A DNA stretch of 46,223 nucleotides from positions 1-46,223 of the forward strand of contig JAAWQX010000016.1 in NCBI GenBank assembly GCA_022800755.1. The letters are read 5' to 3'. Both the position numbers and the translations under genes were made by a program. The notes beneath the pieces are model-generated. The model ran no database searches. It was not told the origin of the DNA and was given only the letters and a program-made list of their open reading frames with translations. Positions 1 to 7,308 of the stretch are shown here, one piece after another (position 1 is the stretch's first letter; each line of letters starts with the position of its first letter). This DNA is from Oscillospiraceae bacterium. GTDB taxonomy: Bacteria > Bacillota > Clostridia > Oscillospirales > Oscillospiraceae.

Positions 1-230
1 GGCTGAGATATCTCAGCCCGCTTCTTGTTGGGAAATTTGTTGCAGCTTATCCTGCGCCGCGCATCAAGCGGACGCTCCAAACGAATAGAAAAAGGAGATG
101 GTAGGAAGATAGAACGATTCGTCGCTGCAGATTCATACATTCCAGAGACCTCTTGCGCCCCTGTGAGTGCTATCATACCGCAATCGTCGAAGATTGTCAA
201 TACTTTATCGATAATATTTTAACATTTTTT
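1..230. other. Gene-free left edge with a perfect palindrome
   Basis: I see no convincing protein gene here. The first 18 bases form a perfect palindrome (GGCTGAGATATCTCAGCC) that runs off the window edge. A promoter-like sequence at 172-200 points left, so most of this stretch would be the start of a leftward transcript. On that strand a 29-codon frame beginning near 147 and closing near 58 could be a leader peptide, but its ribosome site is poor. The transcript's gene lies outside the window. Confidence 0.4.
172..200 (-). promoter_or_regulatory. Strong sigma-A-type promoter reading left out of the window
   Basis: On the minus strand there is TTGACA (195-200), a 17-base spacer and TATGAT (172-177), which is very close to the vegetative consensus. 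It would start transcription around position 165 and read towards position 1. Nothing in the window is its obvious target. Confidence 0.6.
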
Positions 231-270
231 GAAAAATAGGAGAGCGGCCCGGGGTTCCGGTCCGCTCTCT
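231..270 (-). terminator. Rho-independent terminator after the lipoprotein gene
   Basis: A 13-bp hairpin (arms 240-252 and 257-269, one mismatch, 4-base loop) is followed on the minus strand by CCTATTTTTC. It sits directly after the stop codon of the minus-strand lipoprotein gene and ends the ABC transporter operon. Confidence 0.8.
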
Positions 271-272
271 GT

Positions 273-734
273 TTATTCCGCCGCCATAGCCTGTTCCAGC
301 GCGTCGAAAAATCCCCGGGGCGCGACGGTGTAGTGTTCCAGGAACTCTTCCACGATCTCCTGGGGCAGTATCTCCCCGCCCACGACACATTTCACCACGT
401 CCGTGCCCTCGTAGGTCACGTATTCCAAAATCTTCAACGGCTGGGTGTCCTCCAGCTGTGTCGCAGTTTTCGTGGGGTCCTGATAGACTTCCACCCGGTA
501 TGCGGGTGCCTGCCCCGCCGGGGCCGCGGCTTCTCCGTCGCCCCAGTCCTCCGCGCACAAAAAGCCGTTCAGTTCCTCCCGGCTCAGCCCCTCCAGCGTC
601 ACCGGTTCCCGCTGTCCGCTCAAGTCGGTGATCTCCACGCGGCACAGCTTCAGCGGCTCCCCGTCGGAGACCCCACAGCCCGCAAGCCCCAGCACCAGCG
701 CGGCCAGCAGGACAAATACGCTTAACTTTTTCAT
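273..734 (-). CDS. Small secreted lipoprotein, function unknown
   Basis: A 153-residue protein with a typical lipoprotein signal peptide: MKK, a hydrophobic stretch to about residue 16, and lipobox LAGC with the lipidated Cys at residue 20. The mature part is acidic and has no domain I recognise. It begins 4 bases after the ABC permease stop, with a GGAGTGA ribosome site, so it is the last gene of the gntR-ATPase-permease operon. By position it may be a surface accessory of that transporter or a sensor of the compound handled; this is inference only. Start and lipobox are clear, the role is not. Confidence 0.75.
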   Translation of the reverse strand: MKKLSVFVLLAALVLGLAGCGVSDGEPLKLCRVEITDLSGQREPVTLEGLSREELNGFLCAEDWGDGEAAAPAGQAPAYRVEVYQDPTKTATQLEDTQPLKILEYVTYEGTDVVKCVVGGEILPQEIVEEFLEHYTVAPRGFFDALEQAMAAE

Positions 735-738
735 AGGC

Positions 739-1551
739 TCACTCCAAATTCAGCCGTTTTTCCAGAATCTGCCGGGTAACAAAGAAGAACAGCGCCGTCA
801 GCAGGGCGTACCCCACGGAAAACGCCAGTTCCGAGACCACAACCACCTGCGTGCCGCTCATACCCGACACGATACGGTCCAGGAAGTTCCAGGTGCCGTC
901 CCAGTCGACATTGAACAAAATAATATTCGACAGGGTACTCTGCACCATCACCACTCCGATGTAAGCCACCACGGCCCAGCCCACCCGGTGCTTTTTTGCC
1001 AGATGCCCCAGCGCCATGGCCATATAGATGCGGTACAGCTCCGCCGCCGTACCCGCTACGCACAGCACAATGCCCCAAAGAATGATCATGGCCGAATCCA
1101 GCGGGGATACCCGGAGCATCTCTCCGAACTCCCGGAAAAAGTCGCGGAAGTCCATCCAGGACGCACCCGCCGTCGCCACGATGAAAATCACCGCCACGCA
1201 CACCACGCCGGTAATGAGCATCATCACCACCGCCACAAGGCCCTTGGCGTTGATGAGCGCACCGCTTTTCACCGGGAGGGTGAACATGAGGTAGCCCTCG
1301 TCTTTGAGCAGGCCGTTATAAAACCGCTGGATAATGACCACCATCGCCACCACGCACACCGCGCAGGTCGCAATCACCAGCGCCAGGAACAGCATCGCCC
1401 CGGCGATCTCCTTGCCGTTGCTGCCGCCGCCGTTGACCATCATTGGCATAGAAAAGCGGTTGATGACGCTCAACAGCAGCACCACACCCCACATGGGCAG
1501 GAAAAACCGCATCAGGTATTTCCATTCGTATTTACAAAGCTTTCCAAACAT
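739..1551 (-). CDS. ABC transporter permease (ABC-2 type)
   Basis: An integral membrane protein of 270 residues with about six hydrophobic segments. It starts with an amphipathic MFGKLCKYEWKYL segment typical of ABC-2 permeases, where the N-terminus lies along the membrane before the first span. I place the start at ATG 1551 because GGAGGTGA lies just before it. An upstream in-frame TTG at 1569 overlaps the ATPase stop and has no ribosome site. It should pair with the ATPase encoded immediately upstream, 14 bases away, to make an exporter. GntR/YtrA-linked exporters of this type often respond to cell-wall-active or other toxic compounds, but the substrate here cannot be read from sequence. 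Confidence 0.85.
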   Translation of the reverse strand: MFGKLCKYEWKYLMRFFLPMWGVVLLLSVINRFSMPMMVNGGGSNGKEIAGAMLFLALVIATCAVCVVAMVVIIQRFYNGLLKDEGYLMFTLPVKSGALINAKGLVAVVMMLITGVVCVAVIFIVATAGASWMDFRDFFREFGEMLRVSPLDSAMIILWGIVLCVAGTAAELYRIYMAMALGHLAKKHRVGWAVVAYIGVVMVQSTLSNIILFNVDWDGTWNFLDRIVSGMSGTQVVVVSELAFSVGYALLTALFFFVTRQILEKRLNLE

Positions 1552-1565
1552 TCCTCTCACCTCCG

Positions 1566-2273
1566 TCAATATGTCATCCGGAACATTTCCCGGAACAATT
1601 CATCCACGCTTTTGCCCTCATTTTCCCGGATATTATCCGTGGAATCATGCAAAATCACATGCCCGCTGCGGATGAACACCGCCTCGTCCAACACCTGCTC
1701 AATGTCGGAGATCAGGTGCGTGGAAATGAGTACGGAGCCTTCGGGGTTATAGTTGGACAAGATCGTGTCCATGATGAAATCCCGGGCCGCGGGGTCCACG
1801 CCGGCGATGGGTTCATCCAGCAGATACAGCTTCGCCTTGCGGCTCATGGTCAAAATGAGCTGGGTCTTTTCCTTGGTGCCCTTGGACATATTTTTCATCT
1901 TCATATCCGTAGGGATGTGCAAAGTCTGACACATGTTTTCCGCCCGGGGACGGTCAAAATCGGCGTAAAAGTCCTCAAACAAGTCGAAAATATTCCCCAC
2001 CATCATCCAGTCCGCAAAATAGGGGCGGTCCGGCAGATAGCTGATGACGGACTTGGTGTGGGGCCCCGGTTCCTCGCCGTCGATGACCACAGTCCCGGAA
2101 TCAGGACGCAGCAGGCCATTCAGGACCTTAATGAGCGTGGTCTTACCGGACCCGTTCGGCCCCAGCAGCCCGATGATATGCCCCGGTTCCAGGTCCAAGC
2201 TCACGTCGTCCAGGGCCTTGACCGTGCTGTAACTTTTATTCAAATTCGCGATATGCACCAAATTATTGGCCAT
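1566..2273 (-). CDS. ABC transporter ATP-binding protein
   Basis: A 235-residue ABC ATPase. Walker A is GPNGSGKT (residues 38-45), the signature is degenerate (MSKGTKEK instead of LSGGQ), and Walker B is LYLLDEP followed by the D-loop region AGVDP. Size and motifs fit the YtrB/BcrA-like exporter class. Its ATG overlaps the end of the GntR regulator gene by 11 bases, and the permease follows, so the three are probably translationally coupled. The degenerate signature is common in this subfamily and does not by itself suggest loss of activity. The substrate is unknown. Confidence 0.9.
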   Translation of the reverse strand: MANNLVHIANLNKSYSTVKALDDVSLDLEPGHIIGLLGPNGSGKTTLIKVLNGLLRPDSGTVVIDGEEPGPHTKSVISYLPDRPYFADWMMVGNIFDLFEDFYADFDRPRAENMCQTLHIPTDMKMKNMSKGTKEKTQLILTMSRKAKLYLLDEPIAGVDPAARDFIMDTILSNYNPEGSVLISTHLISDIEQVLDEAVFIRSGHVILHDSTDNIRENEGKSVDELFREMFRMTY

Positions 2274-2631
2274 CTTCCTCTGCCTCCTCTAATTTCTGCC
2301 GGGCCTCCTGCCGGGAAAATCCCAGTTGGGCCATTCCGTCGTAAAAGTCCATCATGCACTTGCCCGCAAGTGCATCCCGTACTTTTTCCACCACCGACGG
2401 GTCGGTGGTGACCAACCGCCCGGCGGTGCGGTTGGTCACGGCCAGGCCGTCATTTTCCAGCTCCGCTAACGCCCGCTGCATGGTATTGGGGTTGACCCCC
2501 GCCTCCGCGGCCAGGTCCCGTACCGTGGGCAGCCGCCCGCCCATGGGGTATACGCCCGTTACGATGCGCTGTGTGATCTGTTCCTTGAGCTGGAGCCAGA
2601 TGGGCCGGTCGCCGGAGAGCTTCCATTCCAT
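2263..2631 (-). CDS. GntR family (YtrA type) transcriptional regulator
   Basis: A 122-residue protein with an N-terminal winged helix (about residues 8-75: WLQLKEQITQRIV, then LPTVRDLAAEAGVNPNTMQRAL) and only a short C-terminal tail, the hallmark of the YtrA subfamily. I start it at ATG 2631, which has AAGGAG just upstream; the open frame extends further but without a ribosome site. It is first in the operon with the ATPase, permease and lipoprotein. By analogy with YtrA it should repress its own operon, and a palindrome overlaps its promoter (see 2656-2677). It lies head to head with a second regulator of the same family. Confidence 0.88.
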   Translation of the reverse strand: MEWKLSGDRPIWLQLKEQITQRIVTGVYPMGGRLPTVRDLAAEAGVNPNTMQRALAELENDGLAVTNRTAGRLVTTDPSVVEKVRDALAGKCMMDFYDGMAQLGFSRQEARQKLEEAEEDGQ

Positions 2632-2655
2632 GTTCGTCACTCCTTGTTGATTTAG

Positions 2656-2677
2656 TTGTGCTATCCAATTAGTACAA
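2656..2677. promoter_or_regulatory. Palindromic operator candidate of the leftward GntR operon
   Basis: TTGTGCTA-tccaat-TAGTACAA is an inverted repeat with 7 of 8 positions matching. It overlaps the -10 element and the likely transcription start of the leftward promoter, so a bound GntR dimer would block that promoter. Confidence 0.5.
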
Positions 2678-2702
2678 TAGCACGATAAGACAGCATTGTC
2701 AA
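2674..2702 (-). promoter_or_regulatory. Promoter of the leftward gntR-ABC operon
   Basis: On the minus strand: TTGACA (2697-2702), 17 bases, TATTGT (2674-2679). It lies 43 bases before the regulator's start codon. Confidence 0.6.
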
Positions 2703-2733
2703 CAAGAAACCGAAAAAATTTTTGATTTCCCTC

Positions 2734-2762
2734 TTGACAATTGCGTTCATGCTGTATATACT
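2734..2762 (+). promoter_or_regulatory. Strong promoter of the rightward gntR-ABC operon
   Basis: TTGACA (2734-2739), exactly 17 bases, TATACT (2757-2762): nearly perfect vegetative consensus. A short inverted repeat TGTAT/ATACA (2753-2757 and 2767-2771) covers the -10 and start region and may be the operator of the downstream GntR regulator. Confidence 0.7.
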
Positions 2763-2792
2763 GAACATACACAGTAGACGCGAGGGAACAAT

Positions 2793-3164
2793 ATGAACAT
2801 ACTCATTGACAACCGATCCGGGACGCCGATCTATGACCAGATCTACACCCAGGTCAAACAGCAGATCATCAGCGGGGAGTTGACGGAGGATGAAGCGCTG
2901 CCTTCGATCCGCTCTCTGGCGAAGGACCTGCGGATCAGCGTCATCACCACAAAGCGGGCCTACGAGGAGTTGGAGCGGGACGGGTTTATTTACACCGTCG
3001 CCGGGAAAGGCTCCTTCGTTGCGGCGCGGAACCTGGAGCTTTTGCGGGAAGAGAACCTGCGGAAGATCGAGGCGCTGATGCAGGAGATTTTGCGTCTGGC
3101 CCCCGCCTGCGGTCTGGATATCAACGCACTGTCGGAAATGCTGCGTCTGCTAAATGAGGAGTGA
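2793..3164 (+). CDS. GntR family (YtrA type) transcriptional regulator, second copy
   Basis: A 123-residue protein with a GntR winged helix at about residues 10-78 (PIYDQIYTQVKQQII, LPSIRSLAKDLRISVITTKRAYEEL) and a short tail, again the YtrA type. GAGGGA precedes ATG 2793. It heads a rightward operon with an ABC ATPase and a permease. The two regulators in this region are related but clearly different, so they look like two old modules placed back to back, not a recent duplication. Likely an autorepressor released by the compound its transporter exports; that role is inferred from the family. Confidence 0.88.
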   Translation: MNILIDNRSGTPIYDQIYTQVKQQIISGELTEDEALPSIRSLAKDLRISVITTKRAYEELERDGFIYTVAGKGSFVAARNLELLREENLRKIEALMQEILRLAPACGLDINALSEMLRLLNEE

Positions 3165-3169
3165 ACACT

Positions 3170-4012
3170 ATGAACGCGATCGAAATACACGGGCTGACCA
3201 AACATTATGACGGCTTCAGCCTGGAAAACGTCAGTTTTACCCTGCCCATGGGGTGCATCCTGGGTCTCGCCGGGGAAAATGGCGCAGGCAAAAGCACCAC
3301 CATCCGCTGCATTTTAAACGCCGTCCGCCCGGATGCCGGGGACATCCACGTCCTGGGCAAAAGCAATCAGACCGATTTCGCCCGGACAAAAGAGGACATC
3401 GGCGTGGTACTGGATAATGTGGGTTTCCCCAACGGCCTGACCACCCAACAGGTAGGCAAAGTGATGAGCAAGACCTACAAAAACTGGAACGCCGACCGAT
3501 TCGAGCAGTACCGCAAACGCTTTGACCTGCCGGAAAAGAAGTGCTTCCGGGATTTTTCCCGGGGCATGAAAATGAAGCTGGGCATCGCCGTGGCCATGTC
3601 CCACGACCCGAAGCTGCTGATTTTGGACGAGGCCACCAGCGGGCTGGACCCGGTCATCCGGGACGAGGTGGTAGAACTATTTTATGAGTTCACCCGGGAC
3701 GAACAGCACTCGATTTTGATTTCCTCTCATATTTTGAGCGATTTGGAAAAGCTGTGCGACTACATCGCCTTTTTGCAGAAAGGCAAGCTGCTGCTGTGCG
3801 AGGAAAAAGACGAACTGCTGTCCCGGTACTGCCTGGTGCAGGGCACGCCGGAAGACATTTATGCCATCGACAAATCAAAAATTTTGAGTGAAAAGCACAC
3901 CGCCTACGGCGCTTCCGCCATTCTGCGCCGGGAGGACGCGCCCAAGGGAATGCAAACGTCACCCATCGGGATGGAAGAGCTGTTTATCGCCATGGTGAAA
4001 GGAGAGCATTGA
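3170..4012 (+). CDS. ABC transporter ATP-binding protein
   Basis: A 280-residue ABC ATPase with Walker A GENGAGKS (about residues 35-42), signature FSRGMKMKLGIA and Walker B LLILDEATSGLDP. A C-terminal extension after the nucleotide-binding domain is typical of the CcmA/BcrA-like class. I choose ATG 3170 with GAGGAG about 9 bases upstream; a GTG at 3161 sits directly on that ribosome site and is unlikely. The GntR stop is 5 bases before. It should energise the small permease encoded 1 base downstream. Confidence 0.9.
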   Translation: MNAIEIHGLTKHYDGFSLENVSFTLPMGCILGLAGENGAGKSTTIRCILNAVRPDAGDIHVLGKSNQTDFARTKEDIGVVLDNVGFPNGLTTQQVGKVMSKTYKNWNADRFEQYRKRFDLPEKKCFRDFSRGMKMKLGIAVAMSHDPKLLILDEATSGLDPVIRDEVVELFYEFTRDEQHSILISSHILSDLEKLCDYIAFLQKGKLLLCEEKDELLSRYCLVQGTPEDIYAIDKSKILSEKHTAYGASAILRREDAPKGMQTSPIGMEELFIAMVKGEH

Positions 4013-4013
4013 T

Positions 4014-4634
4014 ATGAGCGGACTGCTGTTAAAGGATTTTTACATCTTAATGAAAGACTGCCGCATGAACGTCGTCCTCGCCTTGGCCTTTTCCCTGTTC
4101 GGCGTGTTCAACGGCAACCCCTTTTGGGTGGTTTGGCCGGTTTTGATGTGCGGGCTGCTGCCCGGGTCCATCATGGGTATAGAGGAACAATCCGGCTGGA
4201 TGACCTATGCGGACACCATGCCCTGGTCACGGAAAACGGTGGTCACGGCGAAATATGTGTTCCTTCTGCTGTTGGTTCTGGGCGTTACGGTGCTGCTGGC
4301 CGTTATATACACCCTCTCCGGCGCATTGGTGAAAATGGACATGACCGTGTCCGACCTGCTTGCTATATCCCTGATCATCGGCATCCTGCCGGCGTGCATC
4401 ATGCTGCCGGTAAACTTCAAGGTCGGCACCGTAAAGGGCCGGCTGTGGTACTTTGCCGCCATCGCCGTGGCGGCGGGCATCGGCGGTCTGGCCGGCGCGC
4501 TGCTGATCGATAAGGGCGCCGAGCTTCCCCAAAACGTGGGAGACTTCTACTGGCTGGTGTTTGTGCTGCCGGTGGCGGTTCTGGCGATTTCCTGGGTCCT
4601 GGCGGTGAAATTCTACGAAAAACGGGAGCTGTAA
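4014..4634 (+). CDS. ABC-2 type transporter permease (small)
   Basis: A 206-residue membrane protein with about six spans. The N-terminus MSGLLLKDFYILMKDCR is the cytoplasmic re-entrant type of start seen in ABC-2 family proteins of the YhcI/ABC2_membrane class. The gene begins one base after the ATPase stop, with GGAGAG upstream, so the two are coupled. A terminator shared with the convergent gene follows. Substrate not identifiable. Confidence 0.82.
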   Translation: MSGLLLKDFYILMKDCRMNVVLALAFSLFGVFNGNPFWVVWPVLMCGLLPGSIMGIEEQSGWMTYADTMPWSRKTVVTAKYVFLLLLVLGVTVLLAVIYTLSGALVKMDMTVSDLLAISLIIGILPACIMLPVNFKVGTVKGRLWYFAAIAVAAGIGGLAGALLIDKGAELPQNVGDFYWLVFVLPVAVLAISWVLAVKFYEKREL

Positions 4635-4652
4635 GCGGCCCCCTCGATATGC

Positions 4653-4690
4653 AAAAGCACCCCCGGCCAATGCCGGAGGTGCTTTTTATT
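4653..4690. terminator. Bidirectional terminator between convergent genes
   Basis: The hairpin AAAAGCACC-cCCGGC-caat-GCCGGa-GGTGCTTTTT has A and T runs on both sides. It can end the rightward permease transcript and the leftward SGNH gene, whose stop codon lies inside its right flank. Confidence 0.85.
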
Positions 4691-5705
4691 CGTCCTTTTG
4701 CAGGGCTTCGTCATAGACCGCCGCGTCTAACTTCCATTGCGGGTCATCGGGATGCCGCGGCAAATCGTACCGTTCCGTGAGATATTCCGCGAAATAGTCC
4801 GTAAACGCCGCCGCGCCCCAGGCGTCCAGGTGGTGCGCATCGTAGAACCTATCCGGCGTCAACCCCACGGCGGCGTAATCCTCATTGAAATCATGAAACA
4901 TCACGCCGTATTCCGCCGCGGTGTCCCCGATGGTGTTCAGCCGGAGCTTTTCCTCTTCCAGCAGGTTTGAGGGAGCTTTGATGAGCCACAGCTCAATCCC
5001 CCGCTCCTGACACAACGCAATAATCTCCCGGAGCCACCGCTCGTTTTTCTCCGTCAGCGCCGCGCGGCCGGTGATCTCGTCGATATTCGGCCGGGGCTGG
5101 GGGTCGGGAGTATCCCACAGCTGCACATAGCCTTTCAGAGGGTCCCGCAAGGCCTTGGGGTCAAACGCGTAATCCTCTTTCGTCAGTTCGCTCCAGCGGA
5201 CGTGGTATTTAATATAATTGCACAGCAGTTCCACCCGTTCCTCCATGGTCGGCGCAGAGTGCCAGGCAAGCTGTACCTTGTCCCAAGAAAACCTCAGATC
5301 GTCCATGTAGGAGTATGTCACGCCCTCCTCGTAGTAGTCCTCGTCATGGAGCAGCATTTGGCATTCCACCACTACCAGCCGGGGCGATTGGCTCTTAAGC
5401 GCTTCTTTTAAATATGTATATGTCGCCCAGGCCGGCTGTTGCTGGGTGGCGAACACATAACTTTTCACCCCCGTGTCCTCCCAAAGGCGCATAGGCGCGA
5501 TGCTGGCGTAAATATGGCTGGAGCCAAAAAACATCAGGTCAAATTCATTTTGTGGTTCGTTGTAAAAACCGCCGACTTTTTCCGTCATGTTCCACACGCC
5601 CACCAGGGACTTGCGGGCCATCAACTGCCGTAAAGGGCTGAATACCGCCGCCAGAATCGCCAGGAAGCAGATAGCCTGGACAAAGAAAATCAGTTTCTTT
5701 TTCAT
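4686..5705 (-). CDS. Membrane-anchored SGNH-like protein, partner of MBOAT acyltransferase
   Basis: 339 residues. One N-terminal membrane segment (about residues 5-24) is followed by an extracytoplasmic domain. FFGSSH (59-64) looks like block I of SGNH/GDSL-type hydrolases, and D289-A-H-H292 near the C-terminus looks like the catalytic DxxH. This matches the DltD/AlgJ/AlgX-like proteins that work beside MBOAT acyltransferases to place acyl groups on exported glycopolymers. The MBOAT gene lies 9 bases upstream in the same operon, which supports that pairing. Which polymer is modified is unknown: no dltA or dltC lies nearby, so I do not call it DltD. Confidence 0.75.
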   Translation of the reverse strand: MKKKLIFFVQAICFLAILAAVFSPLRQLMARKSLVGVWNMTEKVGGFYNEPQNEFDLMFFGSSHIYASIAPMRLWEDTGVKSYVFATQQQPAWATYTYLKEALKSQSPRLVVVECQMLLHDEDYYEEGVTYSYMDDLRFSWDKVQLAWHSAPTMEERVELLCNYIKYHVRWSELTKEDYAFDPKALRDPLKGYVQLWDTPDPQPRPNIDEITGRAALTEKNERWLREIIALCQERGIELWLIKAPSNLLEEEKLRLNTIGDTAAEYGVMFHDFNEDYAAVGLTPDRFYDAHHLDAWGAAAFTDYFAEYLTERYDLPRHPDDPQWKLDAAVYDEALQKDE

Positions 5706-5714
5706 GCCGTCACC

Positions 5715-7169
5715 TCAAAACGCAAAGTAAATGAACTGGGTCTCCGAGTATCCCGGCCCGTAAATGCCGAAGGTCAGCACCAGCAAAATGCCTGCCAGAT
5801 ACACCACCCAGCGAATAGGCAGAGGCATCGCCGTGAGTCTTTCCCGCAGGGAGCCGAAGCGCTCCCGCAGCAGGTCCGACAGCACCAATGCGCCGATGCT
5901 CCAGAGCATCACGGTAAAGTCCGGCTGGACCAGGCCCAGAGTGTACAACGCATCCCCGGTGATGCCGGAGAAGTTGAAGTTCTGCACTGTATGCACGATC
6001 ATGGACAATGCCATCCCAAAGGAATCCGCCCGGAAAAACAGCCACGCGAAGTCAATCAAGCAGAACGTAAACACCACCCGGATACAGCGCCAGAACAACC
6101 GTTTTTTATCAATATGAAGCGCACCGCAGAGCTTTTCCCGTACCGGTGCCAAAATCCCGCCGATCACTTGGTAGGCACCGTTCAAGCCGCCCCATACCAC
6201 AAAACTCCAATCTGCCCCGTGCCACAATCCACTGGTAAGGAACGTGACCATCAGGTTGAAATACTTTCGCACAATCCCCTTTCGATTGCCGCCTAACGGG
6301 ATATAAAGGTAATCCCGGAACCAGGTGGACAAAGAGACATGCCAACGCCGCCAGAAATCCTGTACGGACGTGGCCAAATAGGGCCGACGGAAGTTCTCCA
6401 TCAGGGAAAAACCCATAACTTGAGCTGCGCCGATGGCGATGTCTGAATACCCGGAAAAGTCACAGTAGATCTGCACCGCAAACAGTACCGTCGCCAGCAC
6501 GGTGGCCGCACCTGGCAACGCTGCATAGTTGTCGTACACATAGGTGACCAGATAACTCACCCGGTCGGCAATGACGATCTTCTCCGCCATGCCCCAGAGC
6601 ATGAGCAGCAGGCCGTCCCGCACTCGGTCCGGTTCAAAATAGTGCCGTTCATTCACCTGATGCAGCAGGTTTTTCGACCGCTCGATGGGTCCCGCTACCA
6701 GTTGGGGGAAAAAGGAAACGAACAGCGCGTACTTGAACAAATTCCGCTCTGCCTCCACCTCGCCCCGGTAGACGTCCATGGTGTAAGACAACGCTTGGAA
6801 CGTATAGAACGAGATGCCCACAGGCAGTATGATATCAAATTCCGGCCGCCTGACCGTAATGCCCAACGCAGCAAGGTTGTCCAGGAAAAAGGTAAAGTAT
6901 TTGAAGAAAAACAAAATCGCCAGATTGGACAAAAAACTCAGCGCCACCCATAGCTTTTTGTGCCGCGGAGCTTTCCGAATCAGCAGGCCGCTGGCATAGG
7001 TAATGACCGTAGACGCGGCAATGAGCACAGCGTATTTGGCGTTCCAGCACATATAAAAATAGTAGCTGGCCCCAAGCAACCAAACCCACCGTACCCGGTG
7101 GGGCAGCAGAAAATATAAAATTGTCACAAAGGGGAAAAACAGCAGAAAGTCAATGGAATTGAAGAGCAT
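5715..7169 (-). CDS. MBOAT family membrane O-acyltransferase (AlgI/DltB-like)
   Basis: A 484-residue polytopic membrane protein with about ten or more spans. The opening MLFNSIDFLLFFP and the middle region SFYTFQALSYTMDVYRG are typical of the AlgI/DltB branch. The likely catalytic histidine is in TSGLWHGADWSF. MBOAT proteins of this type move an acyl group across the membrane for transfer to a cell-surface polysaccharide or teichoic acid. ATG 7169 has a GGAGG ribosome site. An extended -10 promoter lies upstream and the SGNH partner follows, so this is a two-gene operon. The acyl donor and target cannot be seen. Confidence 0.9.
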   Translation of the reverse strand: MLFNSIDFLLFFPFVTILYFLLPHRVRWVWLLGASYYFYMCWNAKYAVLIAASTVITYASGLLIRKAPRHKKLWVALSFLSNLAILFFFKYFTFFLDNLAALGITVRRPEFDIILPVGISFYTFQALSYTMDVYRGEVEAERNLFKYALFVSFFPQLVAGPIERSKNLLHQVNERHYFEPDRVRDGLLLMLWGMAEKIVIADRVSYLVTYVYDNYAALPGAATVLATVLFAVQIYCDFSGYSDIAIGAAQVMGFSLMENFRRPYLATSVQDFWRRWHVSLSTWFRDYLYIPLGGNRKGIVRKYFNLMVTFLTSGLWHGADWSFVVWGGLNGAYQVIGGILAPVREKLCGALHIDKKRLFWRCIRVVFTFCLIDFAWLFFRADSFGMALSMIVHTVQNFNFSGITGDALYTLGLVQPDFTVMLWSIGALVLSDLLRERFGSLRERLTAMPLPIRWVVYLAGILLVLTFGIYGPGYSETQFIYFAF

Positions 7170-7202
7170 GGCAGCCTCCGTGACATGAACGTATTTATTT
7201 TA

Positions 7203-7211
7203 AGTATACCA
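7203..7211 (-). promoter_or_regulatory. Extended -10 promoter of the MBOAT-SGNH operon
   Basis: On the minus strand TGGTATACT is a TGn-extended -10 (TATACT at 7203-7208) about 34 bases before the MBOAT start codon. No good -35 is visible, as expected for extended -10 promoters. Confidence 0.5.
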
Positions 7212-7279
7212 CGCCCCGACAGGAAATGGAAGCCCGCCGCCGCAGATAAAATCCGCCTGTGTCAAAGCCCGCGCCCGGG

Positions 7280-7287
7280 AATACAAT
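7280..7287 (+). promoter_or_regulatory. Possible sporulation sigma (E/K-like) -10 element before dpaA
   Basis: AATACAAT differs by one base from the sigma-E type -10 CATACAAT, and GTCAAAG (7261-7267) is a loose -35 at a plausible distance. dpaAB is mother-cell expressed in known spore formers. The site is close to the ribosome site GGAGGAGG at 7294-7301, so the leader would be very short. Tentative. Confidence 0.25.
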
Positions 7288-7308
7288 GACACGGGAGGAG
7301 GTTTTTCT

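Noticed and set aside
1-18. GGCTGAGAT resembles the TPP riboswitch CUGAGA element
   Set aside because: The other conserved TPP blocks (GGGGUGC, ACCUGAUCUGG) are absent on either strand within the window; the match arises from a palindrome.
4686-5705. Calling the SGNH protein DltD
   Set aside because: No dltA, dltC or dltX nearby and the MBOAT is closer to the general AlgI/DltB class, so the polymer target is unknown.
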